Origin: Candidatus Gottesmanbacteria bacterium RIFCSPHIGHO2_01_FULL_46_14
Lineage (GTDB): Bacteria; Patescibacteriota; Microgenomatia; UBA10105; UBA927
Reading direction: 5' to 3'
Length of the DNA: 11,206 nt
Assembly (NCBI GenBank): GCA_001780895.1
Contig: MFJJ01000011.1
Coordinates: 1 to 11,206 of the forward strand
The notes under the pieces are model-generated. The model was not told the DNA's origin. It saw only the letters and a program-made list of their open reading frames with translations, and searched no databases. A program made the position numbers and the translations under genes. Of the stretch, positions 1 to 7,243 are shown piece after piece (position 1 is the stretch's first letter; each line of letters opens with the position of its first letter).

Positions 1-479
1 AACTTAAGGTTCCTCTTGTTGCCATCATTGCTACTCACGGCCACTCAGATCACGTGACTGCCGCCTTTGAAGTGCAAACCGCTTTAGGAGTTCCTTTTTA
101 TATGCATGCACATGATATTTTTTTCCTTGACCGTATGAAGGTGCCACGGAGTGATCCACCACCGACAGTAACAAAAACGCTTTCTGACGGGGACATTCTT
201 CCCCTTGGACTGGTCGTCATGCACACCCCCGGTCATACGCCGGGAAGTGTCACACTGGCTGGAGACGGAGTTGCCTTTGTGGGTGACCTCATTTTTGCAG
301 ATGGAGCAGTTGGTCGCACTGATTTTTCCTACTCCCGCCCGCTGGATCTGGCGGCATCAGTCCGAAAAATTCTCTCCTTACCGTCCCAAACTATTCTTTA
401 CTGCGGGCACGGGGAACCTACGACTGTGGCTAAGGAGAGGGTGTCGCACAGTATAGATACTATGGAGCACATCGAATGA
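1..479 (+). CDS. Metallo-beta-lactamase-fold hydrolase (glyoxalase II-like), 3' part
   Basis: The reading frame is open from the window edge (first full codon at base 3) to TGA at 477-479, giving 158 residues of a protein whose start lies upstream. The metal-binding signature THGHSDH is at visible residues 11-17. It is followed by the third histidine in HTPGHTPGS (about 78), the bridging aspartate in FVGDLIF (about 95) and the last histidine in CGHGEPT (about 136). This full two-metal ligand set, the HTPGHTPGS spacing and the expected size of about 200 residues fit the hydroxyacylglutathione-hydrolase-like branch of the MBL superfamily, soluble and cytoplasmic. The true substrate cannot be told: many such proteins are generic thioesterases or hydrolases. 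It ends 56 bases before the next start and has no evident link to wall synthesis. Confidence 0.85.
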   Translation, partial: LKVPLVAIIATHGHSDHVTAAFEVQTALGVPFYMHAHDIFFLDRMKVPRSDPPPTVTKTLSDGDILPLGLVVMHTPGHTPGSVTLAGDGVAFVGDLIFADGAVGRTDFSYSRPLDLAASVRKILSLPSQTILYCGHGEPTTVAKERVSHSIDTMEHIE

Positions 480-501
480 TGCGCATGAAATAATGGCTTC
501 C

Positions 502-529
502 TTTAAACCGTTTCTCTTTGCAGTACAAT
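502..529 (+). promoter_or_regulatory. Probable promoter for the FemX-like gene, leaderless geometry
   Basis: A -35-like TTTAAA (502-507) lies 16 bases before a good -10 box, TACAAT (524-529). The -10 box ends 6 bases before ATG at 536, so the expected transcription start falls on or next to the A of the start codon. It lies in the 56-base gap after the hydrolase gene, the only sizeable gap before ftsZ. No Shine-Dalgarno sequence is present, which fits leaderless initiation. The call rests on sequence match only. Confidence 0.5.
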
Positions 530-535
530 ATATGC

Positions 536-1519
536 ATGGCATTACGCGTAGATGAGATAGGTTCGTCAAAAATCTGGGAAGAGTTTCTTCTTAAAAATAG
601 TCCGAACGCACTCTTTCAATCGTGGCTTTGGGGTGATGTCCTAAAATCGCGAGGAGAGAAGATATGGCGATTAGGTTTTTATGAGGGGTCAACACTTGAA
701 GGTATTGCACTGGTAAACCTGGTTGCCGCCAAGCGAGGCAAATTTCTTCATGTTCGTCATGGACCGATACTAATTCATAAGACTTGGAAAGAAGTATTAC
801 ATCACGTGCGTAAGATCGCGATACGCGAGCGTGCATGGTTTATCCGCATAAGCCCATTAGTTGAAGCGTTACCATCGGGGTTAGGGCTTATATCGTCGCC
901 TGTCCATGAGGTAGACGGAGAGCGGTGTTGGGTCCTTGATCTTGATACTTCTGAAGATGCACTTCTAGCGAATATGCGAAAAACAACTCGGTATGAAATA
1001 AAACAAGCACAAAAACTTGGCGTGGAAATAGTGGTTTCGAAGGATGAAAATGATTTGAATCATTTTAATAAACTGTATCAAACTACTGCAATCAGACAGG
1101 GGTTTGTGGCGCACAAGGGCATTGTCGAAGAGTTTAAAATATTTGCTCGAGCAGAAAAAGCATTATTGTATCTGGGTAAATATCAAGGACAGATACTGGC
1201 AACGGCGATTATTCTTTTTTATGGCGATCAGGCGATTTACCATCATAGCGCCTCAACGCGAACCAATATTCCGGTTAACTACCTTTTGCAGTGGGAAGCG
1301 ATACGTGAAGCTAAAAAACGAGGTATGAAAGTGTACAATTTTTGGGGTATTGCGCCTAATGATAAACCAAATCATCCATGGCGAGGACTAACGTTGTTCA
1401 AAAAAGGGTTCGGGGGCCGGGAAGTAAGCTACGTTCACTCCCATGATCTTCCCATAAGTCCTCTCTATGTTTTTCCCAGAACTATAGAATCTGTACGGCG
1501 GTTTGTGAAAGGATATTAA
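536..1519 (+). CDS. FemA/B-family peptidoglycan bridge aminoacyltransferase (FemX-like)
   Basis: FemX/FemA/FemB enzymes transfer amino acids from aminoacyl-tRNA to the stem peptide of lipid II or its nucleotide precursor, starting the interpeptide bridge. The 327-residue product shows the family pattern: an N-terminal FQSWLWGD segment (27-34), a first GNAT-like half, then LDLDTSEDALLANMRKTTRY (134-153), a second acyltransferase half with YNFWGI (267-272), and FKKGFGG (288-294) near the end. There is no membrane segment or signal peptide, so it should act at the inner face of the membrane. ATG at 536 is preferred over TTG at 518 because a -10 box overlaps the longer N-terminus and the start would then match a leaderless transcript. 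The next gene begins 22 bases downstream. Which amino acid is added, and whether the acceptor is lipid II, cannot be read from the sequence. Confidence 0.85.
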   Translation: MALRVDEIGSSKIWEEFLLKNSPNALFQSWLWGDVLKSRGEKIWRLGFYEGSTLEGIALVNLVAAKRGKFLHVRHGPILIHKTWKEVLHHVRKIAIRERAWFIRISPLVEALPSGLGLISSPVHEVDGERCWVLDLDTSEDALLANMRKTTRYEIKQAQKLGVEIVVSKDENDLNHFNKLYQTTAIRQGFVAHKGIVEEFKIFARAEKALLYLGKYQGQILATAIILFYGDQAIYHHSASTRTNIPVNYLLQWEAIREAKKRGMKVYNFWGIAPNDKPNHPWRGLTLFKKGFGGREVSYVHSHDLPISPLYVFPRTIESVRRFVKGY

Positions 1520-1531
1520 ATACCGTATACT
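1503..1531 (+). promoter_or_regulatory. Probable promoter for the lipid kinase gene and dcw operon
   Basis: TTGTGA (1503-1508, four of six matches to the -35 consensus), a 17-base spacer and TATACT (1526-1531) straddle the 3' end of the FemX-like gene. The expected start is near 1538, only about 4 bases before ATG at 1542. No Shine-Dalgarno motif lies between. It could drive the whole kinase-mraY-to-ftsZ run, since every later junction is an overlap or a gap of 11 bases or less. Confidence 0.5.
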
Positions 1532-1541
1532 ACATTTGTCT

Positions 1542-1901
1542 ATGCGGGAAGCACTTCGGAAACACCACGATTCTATTAAAACTGCCCTCGCCGGACTCCT
1601 CTGGTCAGTCAAAACTCAACCAAATTTCAAGATTCATCTCATTCTTTCCGTCTTTGTGTTGACGTTGGGTTGGTATTTGAGAATTAGCTACATGGAAATG
1701 GCAATGCTTGTATTCGCTATTGTTTTGGGCTTATCCGGTGAAATGACTAATACGGCGCTTGAGGCGATGACTGATCTTATTACGACCGAGTGGAGGCAAG
1801 AGGCCAAAATCGCCAAAGATGTGGCAGCGGGAATGATGTTTTTGGTTGCATTGGGAGCAATTGGCATCGCATTGTTTGTTCTCCTGCCGCATATTCTCTA
1901 G
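1542..1901 (+). CDS. dgkA: Undecaprenol/diacylglycerol kinase (DgkA family)
   Basis: This is a 119-residue integral membrane lipid kinase. The family signature E-x-x-N-T-A-x-E-x-x-x-D is complete as EMTNTALEAMTD (67-78), followed by AKIAKDVAAG (88-97), and the upstream QPNFKIH (26-32) is also typical. Three hydrophobic segments are visible at about 31-47, 51-66 and 96-116, matching the trimeric DgkA fold. In Gram-positive-type bacteria this family phosphorylates undecaprenol to undecaprenyl phosphate. Its place directly before mraY, which consumes that lipid, favours this role over diacylglycerol phosphorylation, but that is inference. ATG at 1542 is chosen over the TTG two codons earlier because alignment to the family begins here. 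The gene is 7 bases from mraY and presumably co-transcribed with it. Confidence 0.9.
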   Translation: MREALRKHHDSIKTALAGLLWSVKTQPNFKIHLILSVFVLTLGWYLRISYMEMAMLVFAIVLGLSGEMTNTALEAMTDLITTEWRQEAKIAKDVAAGMMFLVALGAIGIALFVLLPHIL

Positions 1902-1908
1902 ACATAGT

Positions 1909-2958
1909 ATGGAAATACTCTTGGGACTTCTTTTGTTTTCGTGGTTTGTCCATAGCCTTCTCTATGTCCCGTTTATCAAATTACTTTATACGTGGCGCTT
2001 CCAGAGATTGAAACAGACGACGCGGGATGCATTCAATAAGCGAACGCCAATCTTCGATAGGTTCCATCAAAAAAAGGCCGGAACTCCGGTCGGAGGGGGC
2101 CTTCTCATTATAATAATTACATCACTTCTTTTTCCGCTTTCGCTGCTCCTTTTTCGATATTTCTGGGTTCCGATTACCTCCGTGCATGTGCTGGGAAGCG
2201 AGGTAAAGATTCTGTTGTTTGCCTTTATATCGTTTGGACTCTTAGGTTTGGTTGATGATATAAAAAAAACATTTGCATGGACAGAAGCTGGTTTTTTTGG
2301 ATTGCGACTGAGACATAAACTCATTGTCGAGATCATTCTCGCGACGATCATAGGATTTTGGCTTGTAGGGGAGCTACGAATTGGGATTTTTTACATACCG
2401 GTTCTGGGGGTTATTCACTTCGGTTGGTGGTTTATCCCGATTGCAGTTTTCGTCATTATCGCCTTTGCCAATGCTTTTAACATCACCGACGGACTGGATG
2501 GACTGGCCAGTGGCGTGCTTATGATCGCCCTTACCGCTTTTTGGGTGCTTTCGGCTTCAATTCTTGATACGCCAATGTCACTATTTATCGCGCTGTGGAT
2601 GGGAGGACTGATTGCGTTTTTATATTTCAACGTCTTCCCGGCGCGTATTTTTTTGGGAGACGTGGGAGCACTTTCATTCGGGGCAACCATGGCGGTTGTT
2701 GGGCTGATGCTTGGGAAAGCTCCGGCTTTGGCGGTTATCGGAGGCATTTTCGTTATAGAAGTTGCCTCATCGCTCATACAGCTTTTATCGAAAAAGTATT
2801 TTGGGAAGAAAGCATTCGCAGCAGCCCCCCTCCATTTGTGGTTCCAGTATTACGGATGGCCGGAACCCAAGATCGTCATGCGCTTTTGGATTGTCGCAAT
2901 CGTATTGGCTATTTTCGGTCTGTGGTTAGCACTTCTTATCAAGCCTCAATTACCGTGA
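1909..2958 (+). CDS. mraY: Phospho-MurNAc-pentapeptide transferase MraY
   Basis: MraY joins UDP-MurNAc-pentapeptide to undecaprenyl phosphate to make lipid I, at the cytoplasmic face of the membrane. The 349-residue protein has about ten hydrophobic segments and the family motifs in order: KKAGTPVGGG (55-64), the catalytic Asp pair in LVDDIKKT (114-121), NAFNITDGLDGLASG (188-202), RIFLGDVGALSFG (246-258) and a C-terminal GWPEPKIVMRFW (316-327). ATG at 1909 gives the usual N-terminal membrane helix; the open frame extends upstream inside the kinase gene but that part lacks family features. The normally HHH-containing loop reads APLHLWFQ (306-313), so only the first histidine (309) remains. The stop overlaps the GTG of murI. 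No Shine-Dalgarno motif is seen, so translation may depend on coupling. Confidence 0.95.
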   Translation: MEILLGLLLFSWFVHSLLYVPFIKLLYTWRFQRLKQTTRDAFNKRTPIFDRFHQKKAGTPVGGGLLIIIITSLLFPLSLLLFRYFWVPITSVHVLGSEVKILLFAFISFGLLGLVDDIKKTFAWTEAGFFGLRLRHKLIVEIILATIIGFWLVGELRIGIFYIPVLGVIHFGWWFIPIAVFVIIAFANAFNITDGLDGLASGVLMIALTAFWVLSASILDTPMSLFIALWMGGLIAFLYFNVFPARIFLGDVGALSFGATMAVVGLMLGKAPALAVIGGIFVIEVASSLIQLLSKKYFGKKAFAAAPLHLWFQYYGWPEPKIVMRFWIVAIVLAIFGLWLALLIKPQLP

Positions 2959-3740
2959 AGAATAACGCAATTGGGATAATTGACTCTGGGTTAGGGGGAC
3001 TTTCTATTTGGTCATCAATACAAAAGCTTCTTCCCAACGAGTCGACGATGTACCTGGCTGATCATGCATGGGCGCCCTATGGAGACAAATCTGACGGGGT
3101 CATAACAGAGCGCGTAAAGACGCTCATAAGGTACTTGATCGATAGATCGTGCAAACTTATTGTCATAGCGTGTAATACTGCAACCGTCGCTGGGATAGAC
3201 CAATATCGCCTCTGGTTTCCCCATATACCGATTGTTGGTGTCGTGCCGGTTATAAAGATGGCTGCTGCCACCAGTAAAACTCGGACTTTTGCTGTTTTAT
3301 CAACCGTGCATACGGCCAATAGTGATTATCAAAAGCGCTTGATTGACACGTTTGCGAACGGCTGCACGGTCTATAGCGTCGGGTGTCCACATCTGGTTGA
3401 GTTGGTTGAAAGCGGAAAAACAAAGGATCCGGTTGTTGAGAAGATCGTATCGAACATTTTCAAAAACCGTGACCCAAAGATTGATACGATTGTTCTGGGG
3501 TGCACCCATTTTCCGTTTTTGCATGAGGCTATCCGTGCTATAGTGGGAGAAGGCACGGCCGTGCTCGATTCGGGCGGCGCGGTTGCCCGCCAGGTAGGGC
3601 GGGTGCTCCAATCTCGTGGAGAAGTGGAAAGTAATGGCGGAACGTTCCTATTTTATACGACAGGAAACCCCAAAAAAGTATCGCGTGTAGCCGGTAACCT
3701 TATGGATAGAGTAATAGAATTTTCCAATGCAAACCTATAA
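2955..3740 (+). CDS. murI: Glutamate racemase MurI
   Basis: MurI interconverts L- and D-glutamate, supplying D-Glu for the peptidoglycan stem peptide. The 261-residue product has the N-terminal IIDSGLGG (8-15), YLADHAWAPYGDKS (33-46, usually GDxxxxPYG), the first catalytic cysteine in IACNTATVAG (Cys73) and the second in VLGCTHFPF (Cys183, with His185). GVVPVIK (95-101) and AVLSTVHTANSDY (113-125) also match the family. The start is GTG at 2955, which overlaps the mraY TGA in a GTGA arrangement; starting here places IGIIDSGLGG at the normal distance from the N-terminus. The gene overlaps murD by 14 bases. Because MurD ligates D-Glu, the neighbouring genes make consecutive contributions to one step. 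In classical dcw clusters murI is usually elsewhere. Confidence 0.94.
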   Translation: MKNNAIGIIDSGLGGLSIWSSIQKLLPNESTMYLADHAWAPYGDKSDGVITERVKTLIRYLIDRSCKLIVIACNTATVAGIDQYRLWFPHIPIVGVVPVIKMAAATSKTRTFAVLSTVHTANSDYQKRLIDTFANGCTVYSVGCPHLVELVESGKTKDPVVEKIVSNIFKNRDPKIDTIVLGCTHFPFLHEAIRAIVGEGTAVLDSGGAVARQVGRVLQSRGEVESNGGTFLFYTTGNPKKVSRVAGNLMDRVIEFSNANL

Positions 3741-5097
3741 AAACAAAAAAGTTGCCATTGTGGGTCTTTCGGTAGAAGGATTGGATTCGGTTGATTTTTT
3801 CCGCTCGGAAGACGCGATTGTTACCTGCTGTGATAGACGTATGAAAGAGGAGCTGGGCGATACCTATACACAACTGGCAAAACAGGACGTCACGTTCCAT
3901 CTGGGAGACGAACATCTTTCGAATTTATCTGAATTTGATATTGTTGTACGAACACCGGGAATATTACTTGATACTCAAGAGCTGGGTAGATATAAAGGCA
4001 TACTGACAAGTCAAACAAAATTATTTTTTGATCTGTGCCGACCCTCTATTATTGGTGTAACCGGTACAAAAGGAAAAGGAACGACAAGTAGTTTGATAGC
4101 CGAGATGCTTAGAAAATCGGGTAAAAAAGTATTTTTGGGAGGAAACGTCGGAACACCACTTCTTTCTAAAGTACGGGAAATGACTGACAAAGACATAGTA
4201 GTTTTAGAGCTTTCTTCATTCCAACTCGAAGATTTGACGAAAAGTCCGCATATCGCGGTGGTTTTACCGATCACGCAAGATCATTTAGCAAATATTGATC
4301 CCTTAGCGACTAACTATCATAAATCGCGGGAAGATTATGTCAAGGCAAAATTTTCAATCATAGCTTTCCAAACCAAAACAGATGTGATTATTGCTAATGC
4401 TGATAATGAAACGAGTGTATCCTTTGCGCAACATTCTGCCGGCAGGAAATATTTTGTCAGTCGGAAACAACAAACGAACGCATTTGTGGAAAATCATGAA
4501 GTATTTGTGAGCTGGCAGGAAAAAATAGAAAGGATTTGCGGGTTAGACGAAGTCATTTTGCGGGGAGAGCACAATTTAGAAAATATCGCTACGGCAAGTT
4601 TAGCCGCCCTCGTTTCCGGAGCATCACTTGAGTCGGTTAGAAACGCTGCGAAACAGTTTAAAGGTCTCCCGCACAGATTACAGTTTGTTGACACAGTCAA
4701 TGGAGTTGCCTTTTATGACGACTCGTTTTCAACGGTTCCCGAAACGACGATTGCAGCGATAGCATCGTTTTTTGAGCCAATCATTCTGATTGCGGGAGGG
4801 TCGGAGAAAGGATCCGACTTTAGCGACCTTGGAAAAATAATCGTAAACAGTTCGGTCAAAACATTGATCGTTATAGGAACTATGACAGATAGGATTGTAA
4901 AGGCAGCAGAGGACGCACATTTTTCCGGAGAGATCGTAACCGGGCTACGTACTATGGAAGAAGTTGTAAAAATCGTCTTTGCCCGTGCCCGGCCCGGTGA
5001 TGTAGTGTTGTTGAGTCCAGCCTGTGCATCGTTTGATATGTTTCCCAATTACAAAGAGCGGGGAAAGCAATTTGCCTATGAAGTCTCGCGTCTCTGA
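3727..5097 (+). CDS. murD: UDP-N-acetylmuramoylalanine--D-glutamate ligase MurD
   Basis: MurD adds D-glutamate to UDP-MurNAc-L-Ala with ATP in the cytoplasm. The 456-residue length is typical. An N-terminal Rossmann-like UDP-binding domain begins KKVAIVGLSVEG (7-18); the central ATPase domain carries the P-loop GVTGTKGKGTT (110-120), GGNVGTPLL (138-146), LELSSFQLE (160-168), the Y-x-x-A-K segment YVKAK (204-208, family site of the carbamylated lysine) and RGEHNLEN (279-286). The C-terminal ligand domain has GGSEKGSDF (357-365) and LLSPACASFDMF (428-439). The usual DSKATN loop is DSFSTV (332-337), with Phe in place of Lys. The start overlaps murI and the 3' end overlaps ftsW by 20 bases, so the genes are likely translationally coupled. 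Confidence 0.94.
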   Translation: MQTYKNKKVAIVGLSVEGLDSVDFFRSEDAIVTCCDRRMKEELGDTYTQLAKQDVTFHLGDEHLSNLSEFDIVVRTPGILLDTQELGRYKGILTSQTKLFFDLCRPSIIGVTGTKGKGTTSSLIAEMLRKSGKKVFLGGNVGTPLLSKVREMTDKDIVVLELSSFQLEDLTKSPHIAVVLPITQDHLANIDPLATNYHKSREDYVKAKFSIIAFQTKTDVIIANADNETSVSFAQHSAGRKYFVSRKQQTNAFVENHEVFVSWQEKIERICGLDEVILRGEHNLENIATASLAALVSGASLESVRNAAKQFKGLPHRLQFVDTVNGVAFYDDSFSTVPETTIAAIASFFEPIILIAGGSEKGSDFSDLGKIIVNSSVKTLIVIGTMTDRIVKAAEDAHFSGEIVTGLRTMEEVVKIVFARARPGDVVLLSPACASFDMFPNYKERGKQFAYEVSRL

Positions 5098-6148
5098 TCG
5101 ACTGCTTCTTGTGATAGTGAGTGTCATTTGCGTTGTTGGTATTCTCATGGTGTATAACTCCTCCGTGGCCATTGCCCAGCGGGATTTTTCTGATCAATAT
5201 TATTTTGCCAAAGAACAACTCAAGTGGCTTTTGGTGGGATCAATCGGACTTATAATTGCTGCTAAGATTGACTATACACGCTGGTATCAATGGTCGCTGC
5301 CACTGCTTCTGGGAACCATCGTACTGCTTCTTGCCGTGTTTGTTCCGGGTATCGGCGTGGGGGCACAGGGTGCTCATCGGTGGATCAATCTGGGTTTTAC
5401 GACACTGCAGCCGGCGGAACTGGCGAAATTTTCCATTATTATTTATCTATCTGCGTGGCTTTCTAAACCGGAAAAGGGAAGATTTGGGGCATTTGCGCTT
5501 CTTATGGCGATGGTCGTGGGGCTTGTTGTCATCGAACCGGATTTAGGAACGGCAGTCGTCATTCTTGCCGTATCGGTGCTGATGTATTATTACTCAGGGG
5601 CGCCGATTGCACACTTCCTCGTTATGATTCCGGTTCTGGTCGCCGGCGGAGGAGTTCTCGCCATTGTCGCGCCGTATCGGTTTGCAAGACTCACCACATT
5701 TTTCAATCCCCAAGCCGATCCGCTGGGCGCTTCCTATCAAATTCGGCAGATATTGCTCGCATTAGGATCCGGTGGACTCTTTGGTGTGGGAATCGGAAAA
5801 TCCCGGCAGAAGTACGAATACCTGCCTGAGGCAAATACGGATTCGATTTTTGCTATTATCGGAGAAGAGTTGGGGTTTGTCGGAAGCGTCGTTATTATCG
5901 GACTGCTGCTCATGCTGATCTGGCGCGGGTTTCGTATTGCCAAATACGCACCGGATTCTTTTGGCAGATTATTGGCACTGGGAATAGCAAGTTGGATTGC
6001 GGTGCAGGCAGGCATAAATCTATCTGCGATGGTTGCGCTCGTACCACTGACCGGAATCCCGCTTCCGTTTATTTCCTATGGAGGCTCAAGCCTTATCATT
6101 TTGTTGGTTTCTGTGGGAATACTGCTTAATATAAGCAAACACTCATAA
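5078..6148 (+). CDS. ftsW: SEDS-family lipid II polymerase FtsW
   Basis: SEDS proteins are membrane glycosyltransferases that polymerise lipid II with a class B penicillin-binding protein partner. The 356-residue protein has roughly ten membrane segments and the family motifs: AHRWINLG (99-106), LQPAELAKF (110-118, usually QPSE), IEPDLGTA (152-159), NPQADPLGASYQ (210-221), LPEANTDSIFAIIGEELG (249-266) with the predicted catalytic Asp255, and TGIPLPFISYGGSS (325-338). FtsW rather than RodA is favoured by location between murD and murG; sequence alone separates the two poorly. ATG at 5078 gives a short charged cytoplasmic leader before the first helix. It overlaps murD by 20 bases and is 3 bases from murG. 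No class B PBP gene is in the window. Confidence 0.93.
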   Translation: MKSRVSDRLLLVIVSVICVVGILMVYNSSVAIAQRDFSDQYYFAKEQLKWLLVGSIGLIIAAKIDYTRWYQWSLPLLLGTIVLLLAVFVPGIGVGAQGAHRWINLGFTTLQPAELAKFSIIIYLSAWLSKPEKGRFGAFALLMAMVVGLVVIEPDLGTAVVILAVSVLMYYYSGAPIAHFLVMIPVLVAGGGVLAIVAPYRFARLTTFFNPQADPLGASYQIRQILLALGSGGLFGVGIGKSRQKYEYLPEANTDSIFAIIGEELGFVGSVVIIGLLLMLIWRGFRIAKYAPDSFGRLLALGIASWIAVQAGINLSAMVALVPLTGIPLPFISYGGSSLIILLVSVGILLNISKHS

Positions 6149-6151
6149 CAT

Positions 6152-7243
6152 ATGGCCAAAAGAAAAAAAATTCTCATGACCGGAGGACATATTACACCAG
6201 CTATTGCTGTTGCTGATGCACTGAAAAAAACGAATACTCAAATCGACATTGTTTTTGCGGGTCGGGATACGTCCATTGAAGGATCAAACAGTCAATCCGA
6301 AGAAGCACGTTTGGTTAACCAACGAGGGTTTAGATTTGTGAGTATCCAAGCGGGAAGAATAACACGGGCATTTACCTTGCTGACCGCAGTCGGAATATTT
6401 CGCATACCTTTTGGCTTTATTGCCGCGTTTGGGATTTGTCTCTCGGAGCGACCCGACGTCATTGTTTCTTTTGGAGGATATGTTGCCCTTCCGGTTGTGA
6501 TAGCAGGATGGATGCTTGCAATTCCTTCGATCACACACGAACAGACGCTATCGCCGGGACTGGCAAACAGGATTATTGGATTATTTGCAAAAAAAATCTG
6601 TGTGAGTTTTCCCCAAACAGTCAAGGATTTTCCAAGCGATAAAACGGTTCTTACCGGACTTCCCCTTCGGGAGAGTATATTTCATCCTCCCAAAAATTCA
6701 CCCTTTCCTCTTGGGAACAAGCCATTGATAATAGTGACCGGCGGAAGTACCGGAGCGGTGACACTCAATCGTCTGGTATTTCCTATAGTAGAAAATCTGA
6801 CCACATACTATAGTATCATTCATCAGACTGGTAGATTGGATCTTCAAAACGCTCCAGATGTACCCAACTATTTTGCGACTGCGTATCTGGATGAACCAGC
6901 GTATGCCTGGGCGATTGGTCACGCGGACTTGGTCGTCGGCCGATCCGGTGCAAATACCGTCGGTGAAGTCGCTGTGCTTGGGAAAGTTGCATTGTTCGTG
7001 CCGCTTCCATGGTCCGGAGGGAATGAACAGTATGAAAACGCACGGTATTTAGAAACTGTTGGTACAAGCCAGGTACTCAATCAAAAAAATCTCACCCCAG
7101 GGAAATTATTAGGTGCAATAGAGGGAATTTTTCGGGATAAACAGACATACGATAAAAAAGCGGTCGAAATTTCCCGTGAGTTTCCCCGGGACGGAGCTGT
7201 CCGCGTAGCAGATCAAGTCATGGCAATTCTTTCCCATGCATAA
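6152..7243 (+). CDS. murG: Lipid II synthase MurG (GlcNAc transferase)
   Basis: MurG transfers GlcNAc from UDP-GlcNAc to lipid I, making lipid II at the inner face of the membrane. The 363-residue protein has two GT-B halves. The N-terminal half has TGGHITPAIAVADAL (10-24), VSFGGYVALPVV (105-116), and THEQTLSPGLANR (128-140, usually HEQN). The C-terminal half has the second glycine-rich loop VTGGSTGA (195-202), VVGRSGANTVGE (261-272) and PLPWSGGNEQYENA (284-297), matching the UDP-GlcNAc-binding alpha/beta/alpha region. The first glycine-rich loop is shorter than the common AGGTGGH form. ATG at 6152 follows ftsW after 3 bases with no Shine-Dalgarno motif. The end overlaps ftsQ by 8 bases. Confidence 0.93.
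   Translation: MAKRKKILMTGGHITPAIAVADALKKTNTQIDIVFAGRDTSIEGSNSQSEEARLVNQRGFRFVSIQAGRITRAFTLLTAVGIFRIPFGFIAAFGICLSERPDVIVSFGGYVALPVVIAGWMLAIPSITHEQTLSPGLANRIIGLFAKKICVSFPQTVKDFPSDKTVLTGLPLRESIFHPPKNSPFPLGNKPLIIVTGGSTGAVTLNRLVFPIVENLTTYYSIIHQTGRLDLQNAPDVPNYFATAYLDEPAYAWAIGHADLVVGRSGANTVGEVAVLGKVALFVPLPWSGGNEQYENARYLETVGTSQVLNQKNLTPGKLLGAIEGIFRDKQTYDKKAVEISREFPRDGAVRVADQVMAILSHA

Noticed and set aside
477..479. Recoding of TGA as Gly or Trp, as in some CPR lineages
   Set aside because: TGA ends MraY, MurD and FtsZ exactly where the families end (for FtsZ right after the C-terminal peptide), and no gene has an in-frame TGA at a conserved position.
1892..1908. Separate leaderless promoter for mraY (TATTCT at 1892-1897)
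   Set aside because: No acceptable -35 box at 16-18 bases, and the gene is only 7 bases from the kinase gene, so co-transcription is simpler.
1846..1908. Longer N-terminus for MraY starting inside the kinase gene
   Set aside because: The added residues do not resemble MraY, overlap a conserved gene in another frame, and ATG at 1909 gives the expected first membrane helix.
2415..2777. 120-codon minus-strand frame opposite mraY
   Set aside because: No recognisable motif, shadow-like composition, and fully opposite conserved mraY codons.
2595..2954. Extended MurI start within mraY
   Set aside because: The 120 extra residues read as out-of-frame mraY. GTG at 2955 gives the canonical N-terminus before IIDSGLGG.
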